The notes: generated from the sequence alone by a model not told the origin. DNA of 59,198 nucleotides from an uncultured Clostridium sp. (GCA_900548455.1 URKQ01000019.1:1-59198); one strand, 5' to 3'. Positions 37,561 through 47,418 are shown, numbered from the stretch's first letter. Made by a program: numbers and translations.

Positions 37561-37726
37561 ATACTGACATCTATCTTGAGGTCACAACGTGACTCGTATA
37601 CGGAAATATCTGCACTTTTCCGCAATGTATACTTCCTCTATTCTAATTTTCAATATATATTTCCTTTTAATCATATATCTTGTTTTATTAAAATCATTAT
37701 AAAATGTGAATCTTTACTAAAGGCAA

Positions 37727-37765
37727 AGGCTGTCTCACTAATTAATAGTGCGACAGCCTCTTTTG
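37727..37765. terminator. Terminator after hemB
   Basis: Arms AGGCTGTCTCACTA (37727-37740) and TAGTGCGACAGCCT (37746-37759) form a stem with one mismatch. It is followed by T-rich sequence on the plus strand and by TTTGCC on the minus strand, so it ends the long tetrapyrrole operon. Confidence 0.8.
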
Positions 37766-37776
37766 TTTACTTATTT

Positions 37777-38745
37777 TTATTCATTTTCTTTAAGCCATTT
37801 GCTCGCTTCAAGAGCGTAATAAGTAATTATAAGTTTTGCTCCTGCTCTTTTTATTGAAGTTAACATTTCAAGTGCTGCTCGTCTTTCATCTATAAGACCT
37901 TGTTCTCCAGCAAATTTAATCATAGCGTACTCACCACTAACGTTATAAGCAGCCATTGGCATATTATATTTCATTGTAGCTTCTTTAATAATATCTAGAT
38001 AAAAAATTGCAGGTTTTACCATTACAATATCTGCGCCTTCTTCTATATCAGCTTCAATTTCTCTAAGAGCTTCTTTGCCATTAGCGGGATCCATTTGATA
38101 AGAACTTCTATCTCCAAAGGAAGGTGCTGAATTGGCAGCTGCTCTAAAAGGTCCATACATAGCAGAACTATATTTTGCACTATAACTCATAATAGATACG
38201 TGAGTTAAATTATTTTTATCTAAAATTTCTCTTATTGCCCCTACTCTTCCGTCCATCATATCTGAAGGTGCAATCATATCCGCTCCTGCTAAAGCATGAG
38301 ATAATGCAATTTTAGCTAAATATTCAAGACTTGCATCATTATCTACCTTATTATTGCTTATAATTCCACAGTGGCCATGACTTGTATATTGGCACATACA
38401 TACATCCGTAATTACAAATAAATCAGGTGCAATTTCTTTAATTTTTCTAACTGCTCTTTGAACTATACCATTTTCTGCAAAAGCTGAAGATGCAATTTCG
38501 TCCTTTTCCTCTGGAATTCCAAATAAAATTATTCCTTTAATATGTGCTTTTTCAACTTCTTCAATTATTTCTGGAAGTCTATCTAAAGACCAATGAAAAT
38601 TTCCCTTTAGTGAAGGAATTTCTTCCTTAACATTTTCTCCTTCTACCACAAAAATAGGAAAAATAAAATCATTCACATTAAGGACCGTTTCTCTAACCAT
38701 ATCCCTAATAGCTTTATTCTCTCTTAATCTTCTATATCTCTTCAC
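37777..38745 (-). CDS. hemB: Porphobilinogen synthase (5-aminolevulinate dehydratase)
   Basis: Condenses two 5-aminolevulinates to porphobilinogen. The metal site CMCQYTSHGHCG shows three cysteines, indicating a zinc enzyme. The Schiff-base lysines fall in SYSAKYSSAMYGPFR and DIVMVKPAIFYLD. At 322 residues it has normal length. The start is GTG 38745 behind GGGGGGA. It is the last gene of the cobalamin-riboswitch operon; its substrate comes from HemA/HemL encoded at 52.7-55.2 kb. Confidence 0.96.
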   Translation of the reverse strand: MKRYRRLRENKAIRDMVRETVLNVNDFIFPIFVVEGENVKEEIPSLKGNFHWSLDRLPEIIEEVEKAHIKGIILFGIPEEKDEIASSAFAENGIVQRAVRKIKEIAPDLFVITDVCMCQYTSHGHCGIISNNKVDNDASLEYLAKIALSHALAGADMIAPSDMMDGRVGAIREILDKNNLTHVSIMSYSAKYSSAMYGPFRAAANSAPSFGDRSSYQMDPANGKEALREIEADIEEGADIVMVKPAIFYLDIIKEATMKYNMPMAAYNVSGEYAMIKFAGEQGLIDERRAALEMLTSIKRAGAKLIITYYALEASKWLKENE

Positions 38746-38772
38746 TTAAAATCCCCCCAAATACTCTTACTC

Positions 38773-40230
38773 TTATTTTTCTATTAGTTTATTAATTATT
38801 CCCTCATCACTTGAAGATTCACATTCCTCAAAGGACATTCCTAGTTCTACTAAAGTCTTTGAAGTAATAGGTCCAATAGAAATAATCCTCTTATTTCTTA
38901 ATTCATCTTCACCAACAATACCTATCATATTTTTTACAGTAGATGGACTTGTAAAAACTACGGTGTCGCATTCCTTAAAGGATTCCACATTCATATTTTT
39001 ACCTTGAACAGTTTCATAAATAGGAATATCATCCACATCTGCTCCATAGGATTCTAACGCCTTCACTATACTTTTTCTTCCTTGTTTTGATCTAGGTAAT
39101 AATATTTTATCTTTAGTTTCTATTTTATCTTTTAATAATTCTACAATACCTTCTCCAGTAAAGTCGTTAGCTTCTAATATATCTACAATTCCATGGTCCA
39201 ATAGTGCTTTAGATGTAGCTTTTCCAATGGAAACGAACTCCCCTTTAACCCTTCTTATATCAATATTATTAGCTTTTAAGGCTTTAAAAAAGTACTTTAC
39301 TCCATTTACACTGGTCATAACTATATATTTATAGGAAGACATCTTATCCTTCACTGATTGTAGTTCATCCAATTTCTCAACAAAATCTATGGAGTTAATT
39401 TCTGTTGCTGTACCACCTAAAGAAGATATTAAATCAATTAATTCTATGCTTTGCTCCTTACTTCTAGTTATACAAACATTTTTTCCATAAAGAGGTTTTT
39501 TCTCAAACCAATTTAAACTATCATTTAGTTCAACTACCTTACCTATTGCTATTATACATGGATTTGCAATACCATCTAGTTTTGATTTCTCTACAATACT
39601 GTTAAGAGTACCAATAGATTTTTTCTGCTTTGCAGTAGTTCCATACATAACAATTCCTACTGGTGTATTTTCATCCATTCCAGCTTTCATTAACCCTTCA
39701 GTTATATTTTGTAGTTGTTCAAAACTCATCATAAAAATAAGGGTACCCTTTAGTTTTGCTATAGTTTCAAAATCTAAACTTAAGCTTTTAGCACTTTTCC
39801 CTGTGAACACATGAAAACTTTGGGCAATACCTCTATGAGTAACAGGTATTCCTCCATAATTTAGAGCTGCTATAGGAGAAGTAATTCCCGGAATAGTTTC
39901 AAACTCTATTCCTTCATTAAAAAGAGCAATTCCTTCTTCTCCACCTCTTCCAAATATATATGGGTCTCCACCTTTTATTCTTCCTACAATATGTCCATCT
40001 TTAGCCAGTCTAACTAAAGAATCATTTATCTCTTCCTGAGTTTTATAATGGCATCCTGGCTCTTTACCACAATAATAGATTTCAGCATCGGGATTTACAT
40101 ACTTTAAAACCTCAGTTCCAGATAATCTATCATATAATATAGCAGTACACTTTCTTAATGCATTTATAGCCTTAAGTGTAATTAAGTCTGGAGCACCAGG
40201 TCCTCCACCAATTAAATAAACTTTTCCCAT
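38773..40230 (-). CDS. cobA-hemD: Fused uroporphyrinogen-III C-methyltransferase / uroporphyrinogen-III synthase
   Basis: A bifunctional 485-residue protein. Residues 1-about 240 are SUMT (VYLIGGGPGAPDLITLKA, GGDPYIFGRGGEE, TPGITSPIAALNYGGIPVTHRG), which methylates uroporphyrinogen III to precorrin-2. Residues about 248-485 are HemD, which closes the tetrapyrrole ring. The fusion is frequent in clostridia and channels product toward siroheme and cobalamin. It lies 9 nt behind hemC. Confidence 0.95.
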   Translation of the reverse strand: MGKVYLIGGGPGAPDLITLKAINALRKCTAILYDRLSGTEVLKYVNPDAEIYYCGKEPGCHYKTQEEINDSLVRLAKDGHIVGRIKGGDPYIFGRGGEEGIALFNEGIEFETIPGITSPIAALNYGGIPVTHRGIAQSFHVFTGKSAKSLSLDFETIAKLKGTLIFMMSFEQLQNITEGLMKAGMDENTPVGIVMYGTTAKQKKSIGTLNSIVEKSKLDGIANPCIIAIGKVVELNDSLNWFEKKPLYGKNVCITRSKEQSIELIDLISSLGGTATEINSIDFVEKLDELQSVKDKMSSYKYIVMTSVNGVKYFFKALKANNIDIRRVKGEFVSIGKATSKALLDHGIVDILEANDFTGEGIVELLKDKIETKDKILLPRSKQGRKSIVKALESYGADVDDIPIYETVQGKNMNVESFKECDTVVFTSPSTVKNMIGIVGEDELRNKRIISIGPITSKTLVELGMSFEECESSSDEGIINKLIEK

Positions 40231-40239
40231 GGCTTAACC

Positions 40240-41112
40240 TTACCTTTCACCTAATATGTTTCTTGCTAATGTCTTACCTAACTCTATATTATCTTCTTTA
40301 TTTCCTTCAATTTCAGACTTTACTAACTTTCCATTAACGTCATATATGCCAATAATATTAATTTTATCTCCTGATATATGGGCATAGGCCCCTATTGTTG
40401 AATGGCAATCTCCCTGCAACTCTGTCATAAAGCTTCTCTCTGCTTCAACGCAAATACGAACTTCTAAATTATCTAAGGCTTTAATTTCTTTTTTATATTC
40501 ACAATCCTTATAAATTTCAACACCTAAAGCTCCCTGTGCAATAGCAGGTACAATTTCCTCAACTTCAAAATAATTAGTAATTAAATGTTCTAATTCTAAT
40601 CTTTTTAATCCTGCCGCAGCCAATACTATTCCATCTAAAGACTCTGTTTTCATTTTTTCTAATCTAGTTTGGACATTACCTCTTATTGGTACTATCTCTA
40701 TATCTGGTCTTAAAATTTTAAGTTGTTCTGCCCTTCTTTTACTACTAGTTCCAACCCTTGCTCCAACCTTCAAAGCTTTAAATGAAGTACCATTACTAGA
40801 TATAAAAGCATCTCTTACATCTTCCCTTACAGGCATAGCTGCAACTTCAAATCCATCCGGTAATTCATAGGGCACATCCTTCATACTATGTACTCCCCCA
40901 TGTGCTTCTCCTAAAACCATTAGTTTTTCTAATTCCTTAATAAATACACCTTTACCACCAATTTTATCTAAAGTTACATCTAATCTTTTATCTCCAAGAG
41001 TATCTGTTAATACTTCCTCACAATCAACATCATATTCTTTTAGTAAATTCATTATGTATTTAGTTTGAGTTCTAGCTAAAACACTTTTTCTTGTGGCTAA
41101 TTTAATTGTCAT
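40240..41112 (-). CDS. hemC: Hydroxymethylbilane synthase (porphobilinogen deaminase)
   Basis: Polymerises four porphobilinogens. The dipyrromethane cofactor cysteine lies in QGDCHSTIGAYA. The N-terminal KLATRKSVLARTQT and GVHSMKDVPYELPDG motifs are typical. At 290 residues it is slightly short but complete. GAGGGGGGA gives the ribosome site. It sits between the SirC-like gene and cobA-hemD in the operon. Confidence 0.95.
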   Translation of the reverse strand: MTIKLATRKSVLARTQTKYIMNLLKEYDVDCEEVLTDTLGDKRLDVTLDKIGGKGVFIKELEKLMVLGEAHGGVHSMKDVPYELPDGFEVAAMPVREDVRDAFISSNGTSFKALKVGARVGTSSKRRAEQLKILRPDIEIVPIRGNVQTRLEKMKTESLDGIVLAAAGLKRLELEHLITNYFEVEEIVPAIAQGALGVEIYKDCEYKKEIKALDNLEVRICVEAERSFMTELQGDCHSTIGAYAHISGDKINIIGIYDVNGKLVKSEIEGNKEDNIELGKTLARNILGER

Positions 41113-41135
41113 AAGATCCCCCCTCTTATATACTA

Positions 41136-41783
41136 TTACTTTATTGCACTTAGTACATTCTCTAGTTCAGGATAAAACATAAGTAATACTTCATAGGCCT
41201 TATTTTTGTTAAAAATAAAAATAAAGTCATCACTACATATGAAATTTAAAACACTTTTTTTTAGTTCCTTATCTTTTATACTATTTCTTAAGATAGTACT
41301 ATATTCAATATAATCATCCAGTTTATTTAAATATTCTTTTCCTTTATTACATAAAAACACTGAAGCCTTTGGATTTGATTCTTTGATTTTAATACCAATG
41401 GCTATGTTTTTACTTTTTCTAGTTGCACAAATCATACCTTGGGACTTATTAGGTTTAGTGGTATCAATGAAAATCTTATTCTTCTTTCTGCATAAATCCC
41501 TAATGGAAGAATTAAATTCATTATCACTGGTACAAATAACAATTAAGTGATAATTATCTAACATATCTTCCTGGAACTTATCAGTTATAATTTTTAGATT
41601 TTCATATCTAGTTGCCAATTCTTTAATATCTCTAGAAAAACTTGGGGCTAAACAGTGAACTTGGAATTTATTTAAAGCAAGAGTGGAGCATTTTATATAC
41701 GCCGCTTTTCCACCTCCAAGTATTAATACTTTAGTTTCTTCCCCTGCCAATGAAAAAAATAAGGAATTGTTGAAATTATCCAT
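41136..41783 (-). CDS. Precorrin-2 dehydrogenase / sirohydrochlorin ferrochelatase-like
   Basis: A protein of about 215 residues of the SirC/Met8/CysG-N family. It has an NAD-binding Rossmann start KVLILGGGKAAYIKCSTL, which is slightly degenerate against the family's VVGGGxVAxRK. The conserved NKSQGMICATRKSKNIAIGI follows. It should oxidise precorrin-2 to sirohydrochlorin. ATG 41783 is chosen because the ATG at 41795 overlaps the GGGTGG ribosome site. Confidence 0.85.
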   Translation of the reverse strand: MDNFNNSLFFSLAGEETKVLILGGGKAAYIKCSTLALNKFQVHCLAPSFSRDIKELATRYENLKIITDKFQEDMLDNYHLIVICTSDNEFNSSIRDLCRKKNKIFIDTTKPNKSQGMICATRKSKNIAIGIKIKESNPKASVFLCNKGKEYLNKLDDYIEYSTILRNSIKDKELKKSVLNFICSDDFIFIFNKNKAYEVLLMFYPELENVLSAIK

Positions 41784-41825
41784 TTTACCACCCATTATCT
41801 TTGACTCTGCACTAATGCAGAGATT

Positions 41826-42917
41826 TTATATTAGATTTAAAGCTTTAATTAATTGCATATTTTTTTCACGCTCTTTTACGGCTATTCGTACATACCTATT
41901 GTTAAGTCCTTCATAATTATCACAATTTCTAATTAAGATTCCCTGGGACTTTAATTTATTGCACAATTCTTCACTGGTCATATCTTTAAGCTCACATAAG
42001 TGATAATTTCCGAAGCTGTGACCAACCCACTTTATATAGGGAACTTTTTCTAGCTCCTCATACATCCATAATCTTTCCTTTAAAATCCAATCAATGGACT
42101 TTTCTATAAATTCTTCATCGAACAACGCATATTTTACGGCAACCTCTGCAAAGCAATTTACTGACCACGGATTTTGATTTTTTCTTATATGATTGAGAAT
42201 TTTTTTATTTTTAGTAATTCCATATCCAAACCTTACACCAGCCATAGAATAAAACTTTGTAATGGCTCTAATTATCACAAGACAATTATACTCTTTAACA
42301 TCGTCAATGAAACTTTGATTGTTATTTAGAACAAACTCTATAAAAGCTTCATCAATAATAACAATCTTGTTATTCTCCTCACAATAATCTAGTATCCTTT
42401 TAAATTCTTTATGATCTATTATATTTCCATTAGGATTATTAGGATTACCTATTATAATTCCTTCAGTGCTTTTAATTTTCATCATGATGTCATCATAATC
42501 ATAGTTAAACTCTTTATTTAGATGAGAAAAATTCATATTCAAATTATGTCTCTCTGCATTAATTTTATATTCAATAAATGAAGGGACAACAATTGTAATT
42601 GACTTTAAAGAACCTATTACTAAATCTAAAAGTTCTGAAGCTCCATTACCAACAAGAATTTCTTCCTGTGATGGAACATATCCATCCTTAATAGAATCCC
42701 TTTTAAAATATTGCCTTGATTTAATAATATATTCTATTAAATTTGTTTTAAGCTCTCTATATTCTGCATCAGGATAAAGATGAATCCTGTCTAAAGCTTC
42801 TGCAACATGTTGCCTATAAACCTTAGAGATTGGCATAGGATTTACATTAGAGCTAAAGTCTAGTAGTTCTTTTCCAACCAATAATCCATCTGTATATATG
42901 TCTCCACCGTGTTTCAT
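41826..42917 (-). CDS. cobD: Threonine-phosphate decarboxylase CobD (aminotransferase fold)
   Basis: A PLP-dependent enzyme of the histidinol-phosphate aminotransferase family, 363 residues. The PLP lysine lies in IRAITKFYSMAGVRFGYG. The N-terminus MKHGGDIY and DFSSNVNPMP fit CobD, which makes the (R)-1-amino-2-propanol phosphate linker for the nucleotide loop. Its position directly behind cbiB, whose enzyme uses that linker, decides against HisC. Confidence 0.92.
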   Translation of the reverse strand: MKHGGDIYTDGLLVGKELLDFSSNVNPMPISKVYRQHVAEALDRIHLYPDAEYRELKTNLIEYIIKSRQYFKRDSIKDGYVPSQEEILVGNGASELLDLVIGSLKSITIVVPSFIEYKINAERHNLNMNFSHLNKEFNYDYDDIMMKIKSTEGIIIGNPNNPNGNIIDHKEFKRILDYCEENNKIVIIDEAFIEFVLNNNQSFIDDVKEYNCLVIIRAITKFYSMAGVRFGYGITKNKKILNHIRKNQNPWSVNCFAEVAVKYALFDEEFIEKSIDWILKERLWMYEELEKVPYIKWVGHSFGNYHLCELKDMTSEELCNKLKSQGILIRNCDNYEGLNNRYVRIAVKEREKNMQLIKALNLI

Positions 42918-42929
42918 TTTAAATTCTCC

Positions 42930-43889
42930 TTAGATTATTATTAAGATACCAGCGAAAGCTAATAAAAGAATTTCACTAGCATACATTAAAACAATAGCTT
43001 TTTTAATATGAAAAGCTTCCAACTTAATTTTTGCATCGCCTATTGTAGGCTTAACTACAACTTCGCCAAAATAAGTATTTGTTCCTCCCAATTGTATTTT
43101 TAGTGCACCTGCTGTTGCTCCTTCTGGGTATGCACAATTAGGACTTTTATGATTTTTTCTATCTCTAATCATTATCTTAAAGCTCTCAACTATATTACCT
43201 TTCACAAATGGTGCACTTAAACACATAAAAACACCTGTAATTCTAGCTGGTATAAAGTTAAATACATCATCTATTTTAGCTGGAAAGAATCCTATATATT
43301 TATATTTTTCATTAAGATAGCCTACCATAGAATCCATGGTATTTACCCCTTTATATAACATTGCAAGAGGTGCTCCACCAATTAAGCCGTATAATAATGG
43401 TGCAATTACACCATCAGAAGTATTTTCAGCTATAGTTTCTACATCGCCCCTTATTATTTCATCAAAACTTAAAGAAGATGTATCTCTTCCAACTATATAA
43501 GATAGCATTAATCTTGATTTTTCAATATCCTTTGATACTACTGGTTTATACACATCTACTCCTGCTTTGTGGAGACTTTTAGCTGCTAGTGTAGTCCATA
43601 GAATTAAAGAATTCCCTACTATATATAAGTATATGTTTATCTTTAATAACTTTAAAATAACAAAGGGTATAATAAATGAACAAGTGCAAACTATTATCAC
43701 CATTATTAATCCTGGCCATTTTAACTTTTCATTTTCAAATTTTTTTCTAAATGAATTTTCGATTTTAGAGATTAGTTTTCCTATATATATTATAGGATGT
43801 GGTAGCCAAGATGGATCACCTAAAATAAAATCTAAAATAACGGCTATAATCATAGATAAAAAATTTAGCGTTACATTCCAAACAAACAA
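42930..43889 (-). CDS. cbiB: Adenosylcobinamide-phosphate synthase CbiB
   Basis: An integral membrane protein of 319 residues that attaches the aminopropanol linker to adenosylcobyric acid. Family motifs are DFILGDPSWLPHPI near the N-terminus, EIIRGDVETIAENTSDGVIAPLLYG, and NHKSPNCAYPEGATAGAL. The start is TTG 43889, four bases behind AGGTGG. It lies between cobQ and cobD with gaps of 8 and 12 nt. Confidence 0.94.
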   Translation of the reverse strand: MFVWNVTLNFLSMIIAVILDFILGDPSWLPHPIIYIGKLISKIENSFRKKFENEKLKWPGLIMVIIVCTCSFIIPFVILKLLKINIYLYIVGNSLILWTTLAAKSLHKAGVDVYKPVVSKDIEKSRLMLSYIVGRDTSSLSFDEIIRGDVETIAENTSDGVIAPLLYGLIGGAPLAMLYKGVNTMDSMVGYLNEKYKYIGFFPAKIDDVFNFIPARITGVFMCLSAPFVKGNIVESFKIMIRDRKNHKSPNCAYPEGATAGALKIQLGGTNTYFGEVVVKPTIGDAKIKLEAFHIKKAIVLMYASEILLLAFAGILIII

Positions 43890-43897
43890 AATACCAC

Positions 43898-45397
43898 CTA
43901 ATTCCTTTCTATACCCATGAATTTATATATAAGTTCCATGTCCAAGGAATTTCTAACTACATCTGCAAGAGCATCAAGTTCCCTTTCTCTTATTGATTCA
44001 TACTCTACTGAATCTTTTAAAGGCAATTGTTTACCCTTGCGAAGCATATTGGCAATATATTGCCTAAACTCCACTCCATCCAATATACCATGAATATAAG
44101 TTCCCATTACATTACCTTTATTATTAATAACTCCATCAAATACTCCTGTCGTTTCATCAGTACTTTCTGTTATCTCAATTAATCTTTTACAACCTTCTAA
44201 CATAGTTGTTTTACCCATATGAATTTCATAGCCATATATATTTAAATCCTGTTCGCAACCAAGAGTATCTTTATTTATTACACCTTTAATCCTTGTAGTT
44301 CTCTTTTCTTTTTCAAACTCAGTTTCTATTGGTAATAAATTCAATCCTTTTTCCTCAGTTAGTAAAGACTCTATGCCATAAGGGTCTTTTAGAACAGCTC
44401 CTAACATTTGATATCCACCACATATTCCAAGGATCATACCCTTCTTTTCATATTCAACTATTTTATCAAACAAACCTGATTCTTTTAAATAATGTAAATC
44501 CCCTATAGTATTTTTACTACCAGGAATAATTAAAAGATCTGGAGACTTTAACTGTTCTTTATTCATTACATATCTAATAGAGATATCTTCTTCACATTTT
44601 AAGGCATCAAAATCAGTAAAGTTAGATATATGAGGTAATTTTATAATAGCAACGTCTATTTTATCTGTTACTTCAGTATTTAATTCAATTGCTCCATCTT
44701 CATCTTCTAAATTTAATCTAAAATATGGAACTACTCCTAAACATGGCTTTTCTGTTATTTCCTCTAGTGTATCTAGCCCTGATTTAAGTAAACTTACATC
44801 TCCTCTAAACTTGTTAATAATAGTCCCCTTAATTCTGTCTTGTTCTCCTTTTTCAAGTAAAGCTATTGTACCGTAAAGAGAAGCAAATACTCCTCCCTTA
44901 TCTATATCCCCCACTAATAAAACTGGAGCATCTATAAGCTCTGCCATTCCCATATTTACAATATCGTTATCTCTTAAATTAATTTCCGCTGGACTTCCGG
45001 CTCCTTCCATAACAATAATGTCAAAGTTCTTCTCTAGTTCCTGAAAATCCTTTTTTAAGTCTTCTTTAAATATAGGCTTTAAGTTATGATATTCCTTTGC
45101 ATTTGAGTAGCCATATACGTTTCCTTTGAAAATAATCTGACAATTCTTATCAGAAGAAGGCTTTAATAGAATTGGATTCATATAAGCTTCTGGTTCTAAT
45201 CCACAAGCATATGCTTGCAATACTTGCGCTCTGCCCATTTCCTTTCCATCTAGTGTTATATAAGAATTAAGTGACATATTTTGTGATTTATATGGACATA
45301 CTGTGTACCCATCTTGTTTGAAAATTCTGCACAAAGCTGTTACAAGAATACTCTTACCTACTGAAGATGCAGTACCCTGAATCATTATTTTTGACAT
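43898..45397 (-). CDS. cobQ: Adenosylcobyric acid synthase (glutamine-hydrolysing)
   Basis: The 499-residue amidotransferase (also called CbiP) that amidates four corrin side chains. The N-terminal ATP-binding part starts MIQGTASSVGKSILVTAL. The C-terminal glutaminase domain shows the nucleophile region GICGGYQMLG and the late MGTYIHG histidine. It is the first gene of the seven-gene operon and follows a cobalamin riboswitch and terminator. A strong AAGGAGG ribosome site precedes the ATG. Confidence 0.95.
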   Translation of the reverse strand: MSKIMIQGTASSVGKSILVTALCRIFKQDGYTVCPYKSQNMSLNSYITLDGKEMGRAQVLQAYACGLEPEAYMNPILLKPSSDKNCQIIFKGNVYGYSNAKEYHNLKPIFKEDLKKDFQELEKNFDIIVMEGAGSPAEINLRDNDIVNMGMAELIDAPVLLVGDIDKGGVFASLYGTIALLEKGEQDRIKGTIINKFRGDVSLLKSGLDTLEEITEKPCLGVVPYFRLNLEDEDGAIELNTEVTDKIDVAIIKLPHISNFTDFDALKCEEDISIRYVMNKEQLKSPDLLIIPGSKNTIGDLHYLKESGLFDKIVEYEKKGMILGICGGYQMLGAVLKDPYGIESLLTEEKGLNLLPIETEFEKEKRTTRIKGVINKDTLGCEQDLNIYGYEIHMGKTTMLEGCKRLIEITESTDETTGVFDGVINNKGNVMGTYIHGILDGVEFRQYIANMLRKGKQLPLKDSVEYESIRERELDALADVVRNSLDMELIYKFMGIERN

Positions 45398-45449
45398 AAA
45401 ACATTCCTCCTTAACTAAATAAAAACGTCTTCATTCTTTAATAGAAAGC

Positions 45450-45484
45450 AAAAAAATAAAGTGAGAAATGGCTTCCTCACTTAA
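45450..45484 (-). terminator. Riboswitch-controlled terminator
   Basis: On the minus strand AAGTGAG (45476-45482) pairs with CTCACTT (45459-45465) and is followed by TATTTTTTT. It lies between the cobalamin aptamer and cobQ and is the likely expression platform. Confidence 0.8.
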
Positions 45485-45623
45485 TAAATCAAATAAATTA
45501 TATATCACAATTATCTTTTATTAATTTAATAATAATGTGATGATATACAATGAAAAGCAACTTTTTAACTTTTCAAATTTATATTTAATAATAAAAATAG
45601 ATTTTTCCCTCCGAAAGCTTACT

Positions 45624-45792
45624 TTTAGGCAGGTCTCCTGACTTATGAATCATCCTTTGCCTCACCTTCCCCTTCCGAGTGGTTCTTGAAGCTCGTCATC
45701 AATTACAGTAGCGGGGGCTGTTATGGATTCTAACCATATTCCCTTTTAACTTTTCAGCACCTAAATCCTATTTAATTTTCACCCTAATTATA
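45624..45792 (-). promoter_or_regulatory. Cobalamin riboswitch
   Basis: The minus strand shows the diagnostic cobalamin elements in order: GAATCCATAACAGCCCCCGC, CTACTGTAATTGATGACG, AACCACTCGGAAGGGGAAGG and the B12 box AGTCAGGAGACCTGCC. Adenosylcobalamin binding should favour the downstream terminator and turn off cobQ-cbiB-cobD-sirC-hemC-cobA/hemD-hemB. Confidence 0.95.
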
Positions 45793-45815
45793 TTGCTTTT
45801 TATTTGCTTAGTCAA
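45787..45815 (-). promoter_or_regulatory. Promoter of the cobalamin operon
   Basis: Minus strand TTGACT (45810-45815) and a perfect TATAAT (45787-45792) with exactly 17 bp between them, placed just before the riboswitch aptamer. Confidence 0.85.
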
Positions 45816-45956
45816 CTTCAATAGCTTAAGGTTTGAATCAAATAAAATTCAGCAACTTAACTTTTGCTGTAAAAATTCCCAAAATGTATTCTGCAGAGGA
45901 ATCTATTATTGTATAATTATATATATTGTATTTTTTTCCATGTAGGGAGGTTTATT

Positions 45957-46244
45957 ATGAAAAACTTTAAAGACACTCAACTTATTACTTCTACTTTAAC
46001 ATTTTCATTTGTTGGTATACTAAATTTTGTATTTCTATATATTATACAATTCTTTATTACTAAGTATACTGATAGCCCTTTACTTCAAGTTTTGATAATT
46101 CTAATATATATAAAAGCCTTTGATTCACTAGTAATAAATAAACTTCCTTTGAAAAGTTCTAAATTTAATACAATTAAATTTAGATATAAAGTTTCTTACC
46201 TTATGACATTACTTTGTTTTATAATATATTTCATAATAAACTAG
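45957..46244 (+). CDS. Small membrane protein, unknown
   Basis: A 95-residue hydrophobic protein starting MKNFKDTQLITSTLTFSF with an AGGGAGG ribosome site; the open frame from 45909 is not used. Three membrane helices are likely (about 10-35, 43-60 and 77-94) with a positively charged loop KLPLKSSKFNTIKFRYK. I cannot assign a family. It is divergent from the cobalamin operon and convergent with the diguanylate cyclase. Confidence 0.65.
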   Translation: MKNFKDTQLITSTLTFSFVGILNFVFLYIIQFFITKYTDSPLLQVLIILIYIKAFDSLVINKLPLKSSKFNTIKFRYKVSYLMTLLCFIIYFIIN

Positions 46245-46263
46245 AAATACTTATAATATTTTT

Positions 46264-47334
46264 TCAGTCGGCTATACAAAATCTATTTCTACCATTATGC
46301 TTTGCCTTATATAATGCATCGTCAGCTATTTTATAAGCCTCCATGAAACTATATTCTCTAGAGGTTAAGTCTACTATACCTATGGATATTCCCATTCTTG
46401 TATTGCTACTTATAATGATTTCATTAACACTTTTCAGAATTTTTTCCATATCAGAATTGACATCCTCTGAATTTTGTCGTTTTAATAAACAAAATACAAA
46501 CTCATCTCCTCCTAATCTGCACAAAACATCATTTTCATAGAGACTATCTCTTAGTATGGAAGAAATTTTTCTTATTATCTCATCGCCTTGCAGATGTCCA
46601 AAGGTATCATTTATATATTTAAAATTATCAATATCAATAATGCCTAAAACCCCGTAATCAGTTTTTATAAAACTTTCCCCTTCACCTACAATCTTATTAA
46701 CAAATGCTTTTCGATTTAACATACCTGTAAGTGCATCATGGTTAGCATCATAATATAATTTATCCAACAACTTCTGATTTTCAATTTTTAGTCGCATGCT
46801 CTTAACTGCATTCTTCTGAATTAAATATCTTACAAACATAGATATGCATAATAGTACACTAATATTATAGATATCAAACTTAGCAACGCTACCATATTTT
46901 TGAAACAAAACTAAAACTACATATACTAAACTACATATACTTATTAAAATAGAAATTGAATAAAAATTAATAGTAAACAAAAGTGGTACAATCATAAGCA
47001 TAATAGGAAAAATTGTTGCAGGTTGATATGGAATTATTAAAGTTAATTCCATACTTATAGTAAACAACATTATAATTAAACAGTAGACTTCTACTTCATG
47101 ATACTTTTTAATAAAATAAACAATAGTATTAAATATACAAAATAAAATAGCAAAAATAATATAGGTTTCTTTAAATTGATGTGCAAAAGGAATATAATGT
47201 GATATAAATGATAATATAAGTAATACAACACATGCTGCTAATGAAATTAACTTCATATTATGTTGATCTGAAATTTGTATTAATGGTTTTATTTCTTCAA
47301 ATTCTTTCTTTGTTAAACCGTAATAATTAATCAT
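46264..47334 (-). CDS. Membrane diguanylate cyclase (GGDEF)
   Basis: A 356-residue protein with about six membrane helices (residues 25-180), a short linker and a GGDEF domain (NHDALTGMLNRKAF to the end). The active site is an intact RLGGDEFVF (about 271). The product-inhibition I-site RxxD is degenerate (YEND), so feedback inhibition is probably weak. It makes c-di-GMP in response to an unknown membrane signal. GGAGAAG precedes the ATG. Confidence 0.92.
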   Translation of the reverse strand: MINYYGLTKKEFEEIKPLIQISDQHNMKLISLAACVVLLILSFISHYIPFAHQFKETYIIFAILFCIFNTIVYFIKKYHEVEVYCLIIMLFTISMELTLIIPYQPATIFPIMLMIVPLLFTINFYSISILISICSLVYVVLVLFQKYGSVAKFDIYNISVLLCISMFVRYLIQKNAVKSMRLKIENQKLLDKLYYDANHDALTGMLNRKAFVNKIVGEGESFIKTDYGVLGIIDIDNFKYINDTFGHLQGDEIIRKISSILRDSLYENDVLCRLGGDEFVFCLLKRQNSEDVNSDMEKILKSVNEIIISSNTRMGISIGIVDLTSREYSFMEAYKIADDALYKAKHNGRNRFCIAD

Positions 47335-47387
47335 TTGTGCTTCTCCATTCTAGTTAAATAAACAAAATTATAATATAATCAAAAACA

Positions 47388-47418
47388 TGGCTCTGTAGCA
47401 AAATAAAGTGATAGAATA
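47388..47418 (+). repeat. 31-bp repeat, left copy (inverted relative to 51750-51780)
   Basis: Begins GCTCTGTAGCAAAATAAAGT and is identical over 31 bp to the reverse complement of 51750-51780. With the preceding G it resembles the GGCTCTGTTGCAAA ends of IS6-like elements, but no transposase lies nearby. Confidence 0.85.

Noticed and set aside
41826..42917. Histidinol-phosphate aminotransferase (hisC)
   Set aside because: The fold is shared, but the position between cbiB and tetrapyrrole genes under a cobalamin riboswitch and the MKHGGDIY start favour cobD.
43567..43920. 117-residue frame antisense to cbiB
   Set aside because: A mirror of membrane-helix codons in cbiB, with no start signals.
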